Assembly (NCBI GenBank): GCA_904419835.1
Contig: CAJFTA010000011.1
Coordinates: 1 to 64,000, forward strand
Reading direction: 5' to 3'
From: an uncultured Pseudoflavonifractor sp.
Lineage (GTDB): Bacteria > Bacillota > Clostridia > Oscillospirales > Oscillospiraceae
DNA length: 64,000 nucleotides
Shown here: positions 24,116 to 32,324 of the stretch, piece by piece
How the letters are laid out: every line of letters starts with the position of its first letter
Position numbering within the stretch: position 1 is the first letter of the stretch
The notes under the pieces: generated by a model
Databases searched by the model: none
What the model was told of the DNA's origin: nothing
Seen by the model: only the letters and a program-made list of their open reading frames with translations
Translations under genes and position numbers: made by a program

Positions 24116-25567
24116 ATGAAAAAGAACCCCATGAACTATACGCTGCTGTGCGACTTCTATGAGCTGACCATGGCCAACGGCTATTTCCAGACCGGTATGG
24201 CGGAGCAGATCTGCTACTTTGACGTGTTCTTCCGCACCGTGCCGGACGGAGGCGGCTTTGCCATCGCGGCCGGTCTGGAGCAGGTCATTGAGTATATCGA
24301 AAACCTGCGCTTTGACGAGGAGGACATCGGCTTCCTGCGGAGCAAGGGCACCTTCAGCGAGGAATTTCTCACCTATCTGAGGGGCTTTCGGTTCACCGGC
24401 GATATCTGGGCCGTGCCTGAGGGGACGCCCATCTTCCCCGGCGAGCCTTTTATGACGGTCCGGGCCCCCGCCATTGAGGCCCAGTTTATTGAGACCTACC
24501 TGCTCCTCACCCTGAACCACCAGTCCCTCATCGCCACCAAGTCCAACCGCATTGTCCGGGCCGCCGGAGGGCGGCCGGTGAGCGAGTTCGGCTCCCGCCG
24601 GGCCCAGGGCAGCGACGGCGCCGTGCTGGGCGCCCGGGCTGCCTACATCGCCGGCTGTGTGGGCACCGCCTGCACCCTGGCCGACCAGATGTACGGCTCT
24701 CCCGCCGGCGGCACCATGGCCCACTCCTGGGTCCAGATGTTCCCCGACGAGTACACCGCCTTCAAGACCTACTGCCAGCTCTATCCCCACTCTGCCACCC
24801 TGCTGGTGGACACCTACAACGTGCTCAAGTCGGGCGTACCCAACGCCATCCGTGCCTTCAAGGAGGTGCTCCTGCCCCAGGGCATTACCAAGTGCGCCAT
24901 CCGGCTGGACAGCGGCGATTTGACCTACCTGTCCCGGAAGGCCCGGAAGATGCTGGACGCCGCCGGGCTCACCGAGTGCAGCATTGTGGCCTCCAACTCC
25001 CTGGATGAGTATATCATCCGGGATCTGCTCCTCCAGGGCGCCCAGATTGACTCCTTCGGCGTGGGCGAGCGGCTCATTACCTCCAAAAGCGAGCCGGTGT
25101 TCGGCGGCGTGTACAAGCTCTCCGCCGTGGAGGACAAGGAGGGCAATATCATCCCCAAGATCAAGGTCTCCGAGAACCCGTCCAAGATCACCAACCCCCA
25201 CTTTAAGAAGGTGTACCGCATCTTTGAGAATGAGACGGGCAAGGCCATGGCCGACCTGATCTGCGTCCACGACGAGGTCATCGACCCCAGCCAGCCCCTG
25301 GAGCTCTTCGACCCGGAGGCCACCTGGAAGCGGAAGACCGTCACCGACTTCACCGCCGTGGAGCTGCTGGTGCCCATCTTCCAGGGGGGCAAGCTGGTGT
25401 ACCAGTCCCCCTCCATCACCGAGATGCGGGCCTACTGCGCCGCCCAGATCGACCTGCAGTGGGATGAGGTCAAGCGGTTTGAGAATCCCCACAACTACTA
25501 TGTGGACCTGTCCCAGAAGCTGTGGGACATCAAGCACAACCTGCTCAAAGAGGCGGGCCACATCTAA
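24116..25567 (+). CDS. pncB: Nicotinate phosphoribosyltransferase
   Basis: 483 residues, the length of the bacterial class with a C-terminal extension. Family motifs: LCDFYELTMANGYFQTG at the start, EFGSRRAQGSDGAVLGARAAYIAG, GTMAHSWVQMFPDEYTAF (with the autophosphorylated His region), IRLDSGDLTYLSRKAR and FGVGERLITSKSEPVFGGVYKL. It makes nicotinate mononucleotide from nicotinate and PRPP. The gene ends 12 bases before the first of two matching terminator hairpins around element copy C. Confidence 0.95.
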   Translation: MKKNPMNYTLLCDFYELTMANGYFQTGMAEQICYFDVFFRTVPDGGGFAIAAGLEQVIEYIENLRFDEEDIGFLRSKGTFSEEFLTYLRGFRFTGDIWAVPEGTPIFPGEPFMTVRAPAIEAQFIETYLLLTLNHQSLIATKSNRIVRAAGGRPVSEFGSRRAQGSDGAVLGARAAYIAGCVGTACTLADQMYGSPAGGTMAHSWVQMFPDEYTAFKTYCQLYPHSATLLVDTYNVLKSGVPNAIRAFKEVLLPQGITKCAIRLDSGDLTYLSRKARKMLDAAGLTECSIVASNSLDEYIIRDLLLQGAQIDSFGVGERLITSKSEPVFGGVYKLSAVEDKEGNIIPKIKVSENPSKITNPHFKKVYRIFENETGKAMADLICVHDEVIDPSQPLELFDPEATWKRKTVTDFTAVELLVPIFQGGKLVYQSPSITEMRAYCAAQIDLQWDEVKRFENPHNYYVDLSQKLWDIKHNLLKEAGHI

Positions 25568-25579
25568 GCACAGCAAAAG

Positions 25580-25606
25580 CCGGCTGTTCCCCAGGGGAAC
25601 AGCCGG
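25580..25606. terminator. Terminator hairpin, left copy (element C)
   Basis: CCGGCTGTTCC / GGAACAGCCGG around CCCAG-type loop. It matches the hairpin at 25755-25781 at all but one position. Here the expected T-run is replaced by TCGGCG, where the element begins. Confidence 0.85.
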
Positions 25607-25754
25607 TCGGCGTTTCGGAAAGGCCTCGCAGAGTTCGCGCCCGCAGGCGCGAATCAATTGAAACCTGTTTTCTCCGGGGACATGCGCCTCGGAGAAAACA
25701 CTGCTCAGGCCGCTCGAAAAAGGTGCCAGGCACCTTTTTCGACGGATACAAAAG
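25607..25754 (-). repeat. Dispersed multi-hairpin element, copy C
   Basis: Reads on the minus strand in the same sense as copies D and E on the plus strand. It contains the terminal hairpin TCGAAAAAGGTGC / GCACCTTTTTCGA (25714-25742), the 10-bp stem GTTTTCTCCG / CGGAGAAAAC around a 13-base loop (25667-25699; minus-strand loop AGGCGCATGTCCC), and the hairpin TTCGCGCC-TGC-GGGCGCGAA joined to box GAACTCTGCGAGGC (25623-25653). Between convergent pncB and the glycosyltransferase gene. No coding capacity. Confidence 0.88.
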
Positions 25755-25787
25755 CCGGCCGTTCCCCAGGGGAACAGCCGGTTTTTT
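25755..25787. terminator. Terminator hairpin, right copy (element C)
   Basis: CCGGCCGTTCC / GGAACAGCCGG followed by TTTTTT, preceded by AAAA. It serves the minus-strand glycosyltransferase gene, and the plus strand if read-through crosses the element. Confidence 0.88.
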
Positions 25788-25788
25788 G

Positions 25789-26817
25789 TCAGTTGAACTT
25801 GTAGATCTTCCGGGCCATGCGGTACAGCCCCACGGACAGCTTCCGGCCCTGGTAGCCGGGGATGTTGCCCACAAAGGACACCGCACGGTACTTGAGCTTG
25901 TGGTAGAGCCCCTTGTCCACCGACCGGAGGTACTCCCACAGCTCGGTCTTTTTGCCCAGGGCGGCGGGAGATCCGTCGATGATGAGGAAGATGGAGGAGA
26001 TGGTCATCATCATGGCCAGGTAGTTGCGCATGTACCGGCCCAGCTTGGGCTGGACGGAGAGCACCCGGCGCAGGTCGTGGGCGTCAATCATCAGGCGGGT
26101 GACCCGGACCTGCTGGTCCACCCGGCCCACCATCACCTTCTCGTTGACGCTCTGGTCCGCCCGGCCGATGAAGTACCGGTACAGGTCCAGGTCCATGTAG
26201 TACATGGTCTTCACATAGGGCAGGGGCTGGTAGACAAAAATATTGTCCACATAGAAGGTGTGCTTGGGCAACTCCAGGCCGCACTTGCGCAGCAGCTTGG
26301 TGCGGTAGATGACCGAGTGCATCAGCAGGTACTGGGAGGCCCGGAACCGGCCGATGTCGTTCCAGGTGAAGATCTTGTTCTTGGGGAACACGTTGGCGTA
26401 GCCCATGACCTTCCGGGTGTTGTCCTCCACGTGCTCATAGACGTAGTTGGCAATGACCATGTCCACGGGCCGCTCCATCTTGGCAAACTCCCGCAGCTTG
26501 CCAAGCACCTTGTGGAGGGCGTCCACGTCCAGCCAGTCGTCGGAGTCCACCACCTTGTAGTAGATGCCCGAGGCGTTGCGGACGCCCTGGTTCACGCCCT
26601 CGCCGTGGCCGCCGTTCTCCTGGTGGATGACCCTGACGATATCGGGGTACTGCTCGGCGTACCGGTCACAGATGGCAGGGGTGTCGTCCTTGGTGGATCC
26701 GTCGTCCACCAGAATGATCTCGATGTCGTCGCCCCCCTCCAGGAGGGTCTGGATGCAGTGGTCCATGTAGGCCGCCGAGTTGTAGCACGGCACGGCAAAG
26801 GTAATAATCTTATTCAT
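25789..26817 (-). CDS. Family 2 glycosyltransferase
   Basis: 342 residues. GT-A fold start KIITFAVPCYNSAAYMDHCIQTLL, VDDGSTKDDTPAICDRYAEQY, ENGGHGEGVNQGVRNASG and the metal-binding DSDDWLDVDAL (DXD type). The C-terminal half (about 200-342) is helical with a basic end (YRMARKIYKFN). Together with glf, 30 bases upstream in the same transcript, it probably adds sugars, perhaps galactofuranose, to a surface glycan. The acceptor is unknown. Confidence 0.9.
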   Translation of the reverse strand: MNKIITFAVPCYNSAAYMDHCIQTLLEGGDDIEIILVDDGSTKDDTPAICDRYAEQYPDIVRVIHQENGGHGEGVNQGVRNASGIYYKVVDSDDWLDVDALHKVLGKLREFAKMERPVDMVIANYVYEHVEDNTRKVMGYANVFPKNKIFTWNDIGRFRASQYLLMHSVIYRTKLLRKCGLELPKHTFYVDNIFVYQPLPYVKTMYYMDLDLYRYFIGRADQSVNEKVMVGRVDQQVRVTRLMIDAHDLRRVLSVQPKLGRYMRNYLAMMMTISSIFLIIDGSPAALGKKTELWEYLRSVDKGLYHKLKYRAVSFVGNIPGYQGRKLSVGLYRMARKIYKFN

Positions 26818-26847
26818 TTTTCTCTCACCCTTCTCTTGGCCGGGCCC

Positions 26848-28005
26848 TCAGCCCAGCAGGCGGTCCGCCAGCTCCAGGGCCCGGACCACAATGGCGTCCA
26901 TATTGTAGTACTTGTACTCCGCCAGCCGGCCCAGCAGGTGGAAGCCGGGCAGGGCGTCGGTCAGCGCCCGGTACTTGGCGTACAGGGCGTTGTTCTCCTG
27001 ATTGATAATGGCGTAATAGGGGGTCTCACCCTCCGCGCCGGTGTAGGCGCGGGAGTACTCTTTGACGATGGTGGTGCGGTCGGGCAGGTCCTGTCCGGAG
27101 AAGTACTTGAACTCGGTGATGCGGGTGTAGTCCTCGCTGACGGTGTAGTTGACCGTGCCCCGGCTCTGGAACCACTCCACCGGGTGGGTCTCGAACTTGA
27201 AGTCCAGGGTTCGGTAGGGCAGGCGGCCGAAGCAGCAGCCGAACAGCTCGTCCACCGCGCCGGTGTACACCACCGTGCCCGTAAAGGGCGCCCCGTCCAG
27301 AGAGAGGCCGGCGGCGTCCAGCTTCAGGCGGTCGGCGGCGTCCACCCCCAGCTCCACGGTGATATTGGGGTGGTCCAGCATGTGCGCAAAGACAGGGGTG
27401 TACCCCTCCGCGGGGATGCCCTGCCAGGCGTCCTGGAAGTACCGGTCGTCCCGGGAGAGGAACACGGGCACCCGGGCGGTGGTGTTGGGGTCGATCTCCT
27501 CGGGCGTCTGTCCCCACTGCTTCATGGTATAGTGGACAAACACGTTCTCATACACATAATCCGCCAGAGCCTTGATCTCCGGGTCCTCGCTGCTCCGCAG
27601 CTCCAGGATGGTGACCTTTTTCTCCGCGCCGTAGGTCTCCACCAGCTTTTTCTCCAGCCGGGCAGCCTTCTCAGGGCCGTAGGCCAGCTCCAGAGAGGTC
27701 AGGTTGAAGGGCACGGGCATCATGACGCCGTGGACGTTGGCCACCACCCGGTGCTGATAGTCCCGCCAGGCGGTGAATCGGGAGAGGTAGTCATAGGCCC
27801 GCTGGCTGTTGGTGTGGAAGATGTGGGGGCCGTACTGGTGGATGAGCACGCCGGCGCCGTCCAGCCGGTCGTAGGCGTTGCCGCCCACGTGGCTGCGCCG
27901 CTCCAGCACCAGCACACGCTTCCCGCCCCGCTCGGCCAGCTCCCGGGCGGTCACCGCGCCGGCGAAGCCGGCGCCGATGACCAGGCAGTCGTACTTCTGA
28001 CTCAT
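26848..28005 (-). CDS. glf: UDP-galactopyranose mutase
   Basis: 385 residues. FAD-binding CLVIGAGFAGAVTARELAERGGKRVLVLERRSHVGGNAYD at the N-terminus; active-site region HIFHTNSQRAYDYLSRF, NYTVSEDYTRITEFKYF, and the final GRLAEYKYYNMDAIVVRALELA. It interconverts UDP-galactopyranose and UDP-galactofuranose for cell-surface glycans. First gene of a two-gene unit with the glycosyltransferase. GalU at 7516 supplies a related nucleotide sugar but is not linked. Confidence 0.95.
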   Translation of the reverse strand: MSQKYDCLVIGAGFAGAVTARELAERGGKRVLVLERRSHVGGNAYDRLDGAGVLIHQYGPHIFHTNSQRAYDYLSRFTAWRDYQHRVVANVHGVMMPVPFNLTSLELAYGPEKAARLEKKLVETYGAEKKVTILELRSSEDPEIKALADYVYENVFVHYTMKQWGQTPEEIDPNTTARVPVFLSRDDRYFQDAWQGIPAEGYTPVFAHMLDHPNITVELGVDAADRLKLDAAGLSLDGAPFTGTVVYTGAVDELFGCCFGRLPYRTLDFKFETHPVEWFQSRGTVNYTVSEDYTRITEFKYFSGQDLPDRTTIVKEYSRAYTGAEGETPYYAIINQENNALYAKYRALTDALPGFHLLGRLAEYKYYNMDAIVVRALELADRLLG

Positions 28006-28107
28006 GGAATGAACACCTCACAGCATAATCTTTCCTTCATCTTACCAGATTTTGTGGATAAAATGAACGAAAAAAGTATTAAGAAAGCCTTAAATTGCCG
28101 AAATATT

Positions 28108-28695
28108 TCAGCGGTCGGAGCCGCCGAACCGGTCAAACCGGCCGTTGACGGGTCCGGCCTGGTTGCCCAGGAAGGTGTCGTTGTAGTGGTCAATGGCCTG
28201 CTGGATGACCTGAACGGCCGCCTCCCGGCCGTTTACGTCGCCGGCCGCCGTGTCCTTTCCCTCCAGCTGCTTGTACACGGTGAAAAAGTGGGCCATTTCA
28301 TCAAAGACGTGGGCGGGCAGGTCGCTGATGTCCTGATAGTCGTTGTAGGCCGGGTCGGAGAAGGGGATGGCGATGATCTTCTCGTCGTTTTTGCCGTCGT
28401 CCAGCATGGAGATGTAGCCGATGGGGTACACCCGCACCAGCGTCAGGGGGTCCATGGACTCGGAGCAGAGCACCAGCACGTCCAGGGGGTCGCCGTCGTC
28501 GCCGTAGGTCCGGGGGATAAAGCCGTAGTTGGCGGGGTAGTGGGTGGAGGTGTGGAGCACCCGGTCCAGGATGATAAGGCCGGTCTCCTTGTCCAGCTCA
28601 TACTTCTTCTTGCTGCCCTGGGGGATCTCAATGACTGCCACAAAATCCTCGGGGGTAATGCGCTTGGGGCTGATATCGTGCCAGATGTTTGACAT
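28108..28695 (-). CDS. ppa: Inorganic pyrophosphatase (class I)
   Basis: 195 residues. Family segments EIPQGSKKKYELDKETG and the metal-binding signature DDGDPLDVLVLCSESMDP, followed by GDAND-equivalent DDGKNDEKIIAIP. It hydrolyses pyrophosphate to drive biosynthesis. GGAGCC precedes the ATG. It is transcribed alone. It lies upstream of glf on the same strand, with about 100 bases of AT-rich DNA between that may hold the glf promoter. Confidence 0.94.
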   Translation of the reverse strand: MSNIWHDISPKRITPEDFVAVIEIPQGSKKKYELDKETGLIILDRVLHTSTHYPANYGFIPRTYGDDGDPLDVLVLCSESMDPLTLVRVYPIGYISMLDDGKNDEKIIAIPFSDPAYNDYQDISDLPAHVFDEMAHFFTVYKQLEGKDTAAGDVNGREAAVQVIQQAIDHYNDTFLGNQAGPVNGRFDRFGGSDR

Positions 28696-28774
28696 GCGTC
28701 AGGCTCCTTCTTTACACAAAAAATTTTTCATGCGCCATGGACCTAAATTCCCGGCATGCGGGCCGTCCCGGGCC

Positions 28775-28851
28775 CACGCGCTTTGATTTTATGGCCGTGC
28801 CGCTCCGTGCGGCACATGGCCGGTTTTTGCCATGCTTTTGCACAGCAGAAT
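28775..28851 (+). repeat. 77-bp dispersed repeat, copy 2
   Basis: Same blocks as 9169-9245, with CTTTGATTTTATGGCC here and GTGCCGCTCCGTGCGGCAC in the palindrome, where copy 1 has GCTGAATGC. Loop bases differ while arms are kept. It lies in the 229-base gap between ppa and the pseudouridine synthase gene, both minus strand. Confidence 0.7.
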
Positions 28852-28924
28852 CGTGCAGAGTACTGTTTTTATTATATCTGATTGTCTCCCGCTTTACAAC
28901 GCGGTTTTTCCATCTTCCGGCGCG

Positions 28925-29824
28925 CTACACCCATTTTCCCGCTCCGGGGAACAGCCGCAGGAAGGGCCTGGGCACCGGCGCGGCCACGGTCAGGGGCGCT
29001 CCGGTGCGGGGGTCGGTCAGGGTGAGGCGGGCGGCGTGGAGGGCCAGCCGGTCCATGGGGCCGCCGCCGTCGCCGTACTTTCTGTCCCCCGCCACGGGGC
29101 AGCCCAGGTCGGCCATGTGGACCCGGATCTGGTTCTTCCGGCCCGTGTCCAGGGCCACCCGCACCAGGGCGTACTCCCCCGCCCGGGAGAGCACCCTGTA
29201 TCGGGTAACGGCCTCCTTGCCGCCGCTGCCCGGCCCAGCGGAGTAGACCACCCGGGTGGAGGTCTCCTTCAGCCAGGAGCGGACCACGCCCTCCTCCCGC
29301 TCGGGCGCGCCCGCCGTCACCGCCAGATAGATCCGCTCCCGTACCAGGGCGTCCCAGTTCTCCTGGAGCGAGCGCTTCATGGCCTCGTTCCGGGCGAAGA
29401 GCACCGCGCCCGAGGTGTCCCGGTCCAGCCGGTGGACCACAAAGAGCTTCTTCTCCCGGCTGCCGTCCCGCAGTGTGTCGGCAAGCAGGCGGTAGGCGGT
29501 GCGCTGCCGCTCCCCCTCGTGGCCCACGGTGAGGAGCCCGGCGGGCTTGTCAATGGCGATAAGGTCCCTGTCCTGATAGAGGATGGGGAAGGGGGCGGCG
29601 GCCTTCTCCTCCCGGCTCCGGGGCAGAAGGGTCACCATCTCCCCCGGCTCCAGGGGCCAGTCAAAGCGGGTGACAACCTTCCCGTCCACCGCCACCTGCC
29701 GCCCGGACAGCAGGTGCTTCACCGCGTTGCGGGACTTCCCCCTCACCCGCTCCAGCAGGAACTCCAGCAGATAGCCCTTCTCCGTCACAGGGTAGCGCCG
29801 CTCCCCCGCCGTGCTTTTTCCCAT
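28925..29824 (-). CDS. RluA-family pseudouridine synthase
   Basis: 299 residues from the ATG at 29824 (GGAGGGAG upstream). An N-terminal S4-like segment (about 8-65, LLEFLLERVRGKSRNAVKHLLSGRQVAVDGKVV) is followed by the catalytic domain with the HRLDRDTSGAVLFAR motif (active Asp), ERIYLAVTAG, and RKNQIRVHMADLGCPVAGDRKYG. It isomerises uridines in rRNA or tRNA; the site (RluC, RluD or YjbO type) cannot be told. Confidence 0.92.
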   Translation of the reverse strand: MGKSTAGERRYPVTEKGYLLEFLLERVRGKSRNAVKHLLSGRQVAVDGKVVTRFDWPLEPGEMVTLLPRSREEKAAAPFPILYQDRDLIAIDKPAGLLTVGHEGERQRTAYRLLADTLRDGSREKKLFVVHRLDRDTSGAVLFARNEAMKRSLQENWDALVRERIYLAVTAGAPEREEGVVRSWLKETSTRVVYSAGPGSGGKEAVTRYRVLSRAGEYALVRVALDTGRKNQIRVHMADLGCPVAGDRKYGDGGGPMDRLALHAARLTLTDPRTGAPLTVAAPVPRPFLRLFPGAGKWV

Positions 29825-29931
29825 GGTTCTCCCTCCGCCTGTGGTATTTCTCAGTTGAGCATGCAACATTCTATCACAGCGCCGCCCCGATGGCTACCCC
29901 GGACGGGGCAGGAAATCCGCCTGTTTTTTTC

Positions 29932-29961
29932 TTGACAGGCCGGGGCGGAAAATGTTAGAAT
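29932..29961 (+). promoter_or_regulatory. Promoter for the mntP leader
   Basis: TTGACA (29932-29937), 18-base spacer, TAGAAT (29956-29961). Confidence 0.78.
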
Positions 29962-29971
29962 AGACGAAAAT

Positions 29972-30057
29972 AAGGGAGTAGTCGGCGCGGTGTGCGCGGC
30001 GGAGCCAACATACTGGGGCCTTGGGCCTCTGGTTCAGCCTGAAATGACGAGACTTAT
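29972..30057 (+). ncRNA. yybP-ykoY manganese riboswitch
   Basis: Contains the class hallmarks in order: AAGGGAGTAGTCG, an internal hairpin (GCGCGG...GCGCGG region), GCCAACATACTGGGGCC, a second hairpin, GGTTCAGCCTGAAATGACGAGACTTAT. It directly precedes mntP, the known partner gene. Mn2+ binding stabilises the aptamer and in this layout should prevent the terminator at 30045-30090, turning on Mn export. Confidence 0.9.
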
Positions 30058-30090
30058 CTGCCCGGGGGCGGATAGGTCTCTTTTTGTTTG
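30045..30090 (+). terminator. Riboswitch-controlled terminator before mntP
   Basis: GAGACTTATCTGCC and GGCGGATAGGTCTC pair with G-T wobbles around CGGG, then TTTTTG. The left arm is the 3' end of the aptamer, so the two folds exclude each other. Confidence 0.85.
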
Positions 30091-30173
30091 CCTGTTTTGG
30101 GCGCTTTCCGTCCGTTTTCTCCCGCCCCGGCCGCCGTGCCGGACCAAATCCCCCCAAAGCGGAGGTTTTTATT

Positions 30174-30734
30174 ATGGGTCTTCTGGAGCTGTTCATCATC
30201 GCCGTAGGGCTTTCCATGGACGCCTTTGCCGTCTCCATCTGCAAGGGCCTGTCCGTGGGGAGGGTGCGCCTCCCCCACATGCTGGCCGCCGGGCTGTGGT
30301 TCGGCGGCTTTCAGGCCCTGATGCCCTTCCTGGGCTGGCTGCTGGGCTCCCAGTTTGAGGCCCTCATCACCAGCGTGGACCACTGGATCGCCTTTGTGCT
30401 GCTGGCCTTTATCGGCGGCAATATGGTCAGGGAGTCCCGCAGCGCGGAGGAGCATCAGGACGGCTCCTTCTCCCCCGCCGCCATGCTCCCGCTGGCCCTG
30501 GCCACCAGCATCGACGCCCTGGCCGTGGGCGTCACCTTCGCCTTTTTGCAGGTGGACATCCTCCCCGCCGTGGCCTTTATCGGCGTAACCACCTTCCTGC
30601 TGTCCGCCGCGGGGGTGAAGATCGGCAGCGTGTTCGGCGCCAAGTACCGCTCCGGGGCGGAGCTCTTCGGCGGGTGCGTGCTCATCCTCATGGGCGTGAA
30701 AATCCTGCTGGAGCATCTGGGCATCCTGGGCTGA
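30174..30734 (+). CDS. mntP: Manganese efflux pump MntP
   Basis: 186 residues from the ATG at 30174 (GGAGG 8 bases upstream). Six membrane helices with the two internal repeats of the family: [17 protein letters not shown] and [18 protein letters not shown], each with the conserved Asp that lines the metal path. It exports excess Mn2+. The riboswitch upstream confirms the assignment. Confidence 0.95.
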   Translation: MGLLELFIIAVGLSMDAFAVSICKGLSVGRVRLPHMLAAGLWFGGFQALMPFLGWLLGSQFEALITSVDHWIAFVLLAFIGGNMVRESRSAEEHQDGSFSPAAMLPLALATSIDALAVGVTFAFLQVDILPAVAFIGVTTFLLSAAGVKIGSVFGAKYRSGAELFGGCVLILMGVKILLEHLGILG

Positions 30735-30745
30735 GGGACGGGGGC

Positions 30746-30774
30746 TTGACATCCCCGTCCCCCTGTGGTATCCT
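30746..30774 (+). promoter_or_regulatory. Promoter for the MATE leader
   Basis: TTGACA (30746-30751), 17-base spacer, TATCCT (30769-30774). The -35 is inside a GGACGGGG / CCCCGTCC hairpin that may end mntP transcripts. Confidence 0.7.
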
Positions 30775-30802
30775 CTCTTACGACATTTTTATCACCTGTG
30801 CC

Positions 30803-30825
30803 GGCATTTACCACCGGGTAAATGC
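30803..30825 (+). promoter_or_regulatory. Leader hairpin over the leader-peptide start codon
   Basis: GCATTTACC / GGTAAATGC pair around ACCG. The right arm contains the GGGTAA and ATG of the short ORF at 30822, so the fold would mask its translation start. Confidence 0.55.
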
Positions 30826-30851
30826 ACTCTGTGCCTGTATATATTCCGTAG
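30822..30851 (+). CDS. Putative leader peptide MHSVPVYIP
   Basis: Nine codons, ATG at 30822 to TAG at 30849. It lies between the promoter and the exporter gene, and codons 4-9 form the left arm of the terminator below. A ribosome paused on these codons would keep the arm single-stranded and let polymerase go on. That is how leader peptides of several ribosome-targeting-drug resistance genes work. The ribosome site (CCGGGTAA) is weak, so translation needs testing. Confidence 0.45.
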   Translation: MHSVPVYIP

Positions 30852-30883
30852 GTCTTAGAAGGAATATATTCAGGCACTTTTTT
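30831..30883 (+). terminator. Attenuator terminator before the MATE gene
   Basis: 17-base arms GTGCCTGTATATATTCC (30831-30847) and GGAATATATTCAGGCAC (30861-30877), one mismatch, then TTTTTT. It lies 50 bases before the exporter start and after the promoter, so it must be conditional. Confidence 0.88.
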
Positions 30884-30932
30884 GCTCTGCGGGGCCCGAA
30901 AGCCCCAGTTTTGAAAAGCGAGGGATTCCCCC

Positions 30933-32270
30933 ATGGACGAACGCACTCTGAACCGTACCTTCGCCCGGTACATGTCCCTGAATATTCTGGGCATGCTGGG
31001 CATGTCGGGCTATATCCTGGCCGACACCTTTTTCGTCTCCAGCCGCCTGGGGTCGGACGGCCTGGCGGCCTTAAACCTGGCCATCTCGGTGTTCGGCTTT
31101 GTCAACGGCCTGGGCATGATGCTGGGCATCGGCGGCGCCACCCGCTATGCCATCTGCAAGGCCCGGGAGGACGACCGGGAGGCGGACGCCTCCTTCTCCA
31201 CCGCCTTCCTCACCGGCCTGGGGGCGGGGATCCTGCTGGCCGTCCTCGGTCTGCTGCTGTCCCAGCCCATGGCCCGGCTGCTGGGTGCGGAGGAGCGCAT
31301 CCTGCCCATGTGTGCCGACTATCTGCGCACCGTGCTCACCTTTGCCCCCTTCTTTATTCTCAACCACATTCTGGTGGCTTTTGTCCGCAACGACGGAAAC
31401 CCCAAGCTGGCCATGGCGGCCATGCTGGTGGGCAGTCTGTCCAACGTGGTCCTGGACTATGTGTTCCTGTTTCCCCTGGACATGGGCATCTTCGGCGCCG
31501 CCCTGGCCACCGGCATCGCCCCGGTCATCGGCATCCTCATCTCCTCCTGCCATATTCTCTCCGGCCGCAGCCGCTTCCGCCTGATCCGTGCCCGAATCCA
31601 GCTGCGTAAGGCGGCGGCCGTGGCCGGGCTGGGCATCGCCGCCTTCATCAATGAGTTCTCCTCCAGCGTTGTTCTGGTGGTGTTCAACCTTCTGATGATG
31701 CACACCGCGGGCACCATCGGCGTGGCCGCCTACGGCATTGTGGCCAACCTGGCCCTGGTCGCCCTGTCGGTGTTTACCGGTATCTCCCAGGGCTGCCAGC
31801 CCCTGCTGAGCACTGCCCATGGACGGGGAGACGGCAGGGCGGTGCGGGCGGTTTACCGCCGGACCGTTATTCTGGCCACCGCTCTGGGAACCCTTATCAC
31901 GGCCGCCGCCATGCTCTTCCCCGGGCAGCTGGTGTCTGTCTTCAACAGCGAAGGCAACGCCGCCCTTCAGGCCATCGCCGAGCCGGGGCTGAGGCTCTAT
32001 TTCATCGGCTTCCTGTTTGTGGGCTTCAACTTTGTGACCGCCGCCCTGCTGGGAGCCACGGAGCAGGCGGGCGCCTCCTTCTGGGTGTCCTTCTTCCGGG
32101 GCTGTCTGGGCATCGTCCCCGCCGCCTGCCTCTTTTCCCTCCTCTTCGGCATGACCGGCATCTGGCTGTCCTTCCCGGCGGTGGAGCTGGCCACCCTCCT
32201 CCTCAGCGTCCGTCTGGGCCGCCGGGCTCTGGCGGGCGAGGCGCTCCCCGGCGGAGCGGTCATGGCCTGA
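30933..32270 (+). CDS. MATE family efflux transporter
   Basis: 445 residues with 12 predicted membrane helices in two similar halves; starts MDERTLNRTFARYMSLNILGMLGMSGYILADTFFV, the usual MATE entry helix, and shows RNDGNPKLAMAAMLVGSLSNVVLDYVFLFPL in helix 4-5. It uses Na+ or H+ gradients to export cationic drugs or metabolites. The substrate is unknown; the attenuated leader suggests drug-inducible expression. The gene ends 22 bases before the first of two identical terminator hairpins. Confidence 0.92.
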   Translation: MDERTLNRTFARYMSLNILGMLGMSGYILADTFFVSSRLGSDGLAALNLAISVFGFVNGLGMMLGIGGATRYAICKAREDDREADASFSTAFLTGLGAGILLAVLGLLLSQPMARLLGAEERILPMCADYLRTVLTFAPFFILNHILVAFVRNDGNPKLAMAAMLVGSLSNVVLDYVFLFPLDMGIFGAALATGIAPVIGILISSCHILSGRSRFRLIRARIQLRKAAAVAGLGIAAFINEFSSSVVLVVFNLLMMHTAGTIGVAAYGIVANLALVALSVFTGISQGCQPLLSTAHGRGDGRAVRAVYRRTVILATALGTLITAAAMLFPGQLVSVFNSEGNAALQAIAEPGLRLYFIGFLFVGFNFVTAALLGATEQAGASFWVSFFRGCLGIVPAACLFSLLFGMTGIWLSFPAVELATLLLSVRLGRRALAGEALPGGAVMA

Positions 32271-32290
32271 CCCGCTGTCCCCGGCGCAAA

Positions 32291-32324
32291 AAAATTCCCT
32301 CCGGATTGCTCCGGAGGGAATTTT
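32291..32324. terminator. Terminator hairpin, left copy (element D)
   Basis: The 30-base core at 32293-32322 (AATTCCCTCCGGA-TTGC-TCCGGAGGGAATT) is identical to 32531-32560. A-run on the left, only TT on the right before the element. Confidence 0.88.

Noticed and set aside
25522..28692. 1056-codon open frame on the plus strand over the glycosyltransferase, glf and ppa genes
   Set aside because: Antisense shadow; three minus-strand genes there have clear catalytic motifs.
29930..30173. Element-like hairpins before mntP
   Set aside because: They are explained by the yybP-ykoY riboswitch and its terminator.
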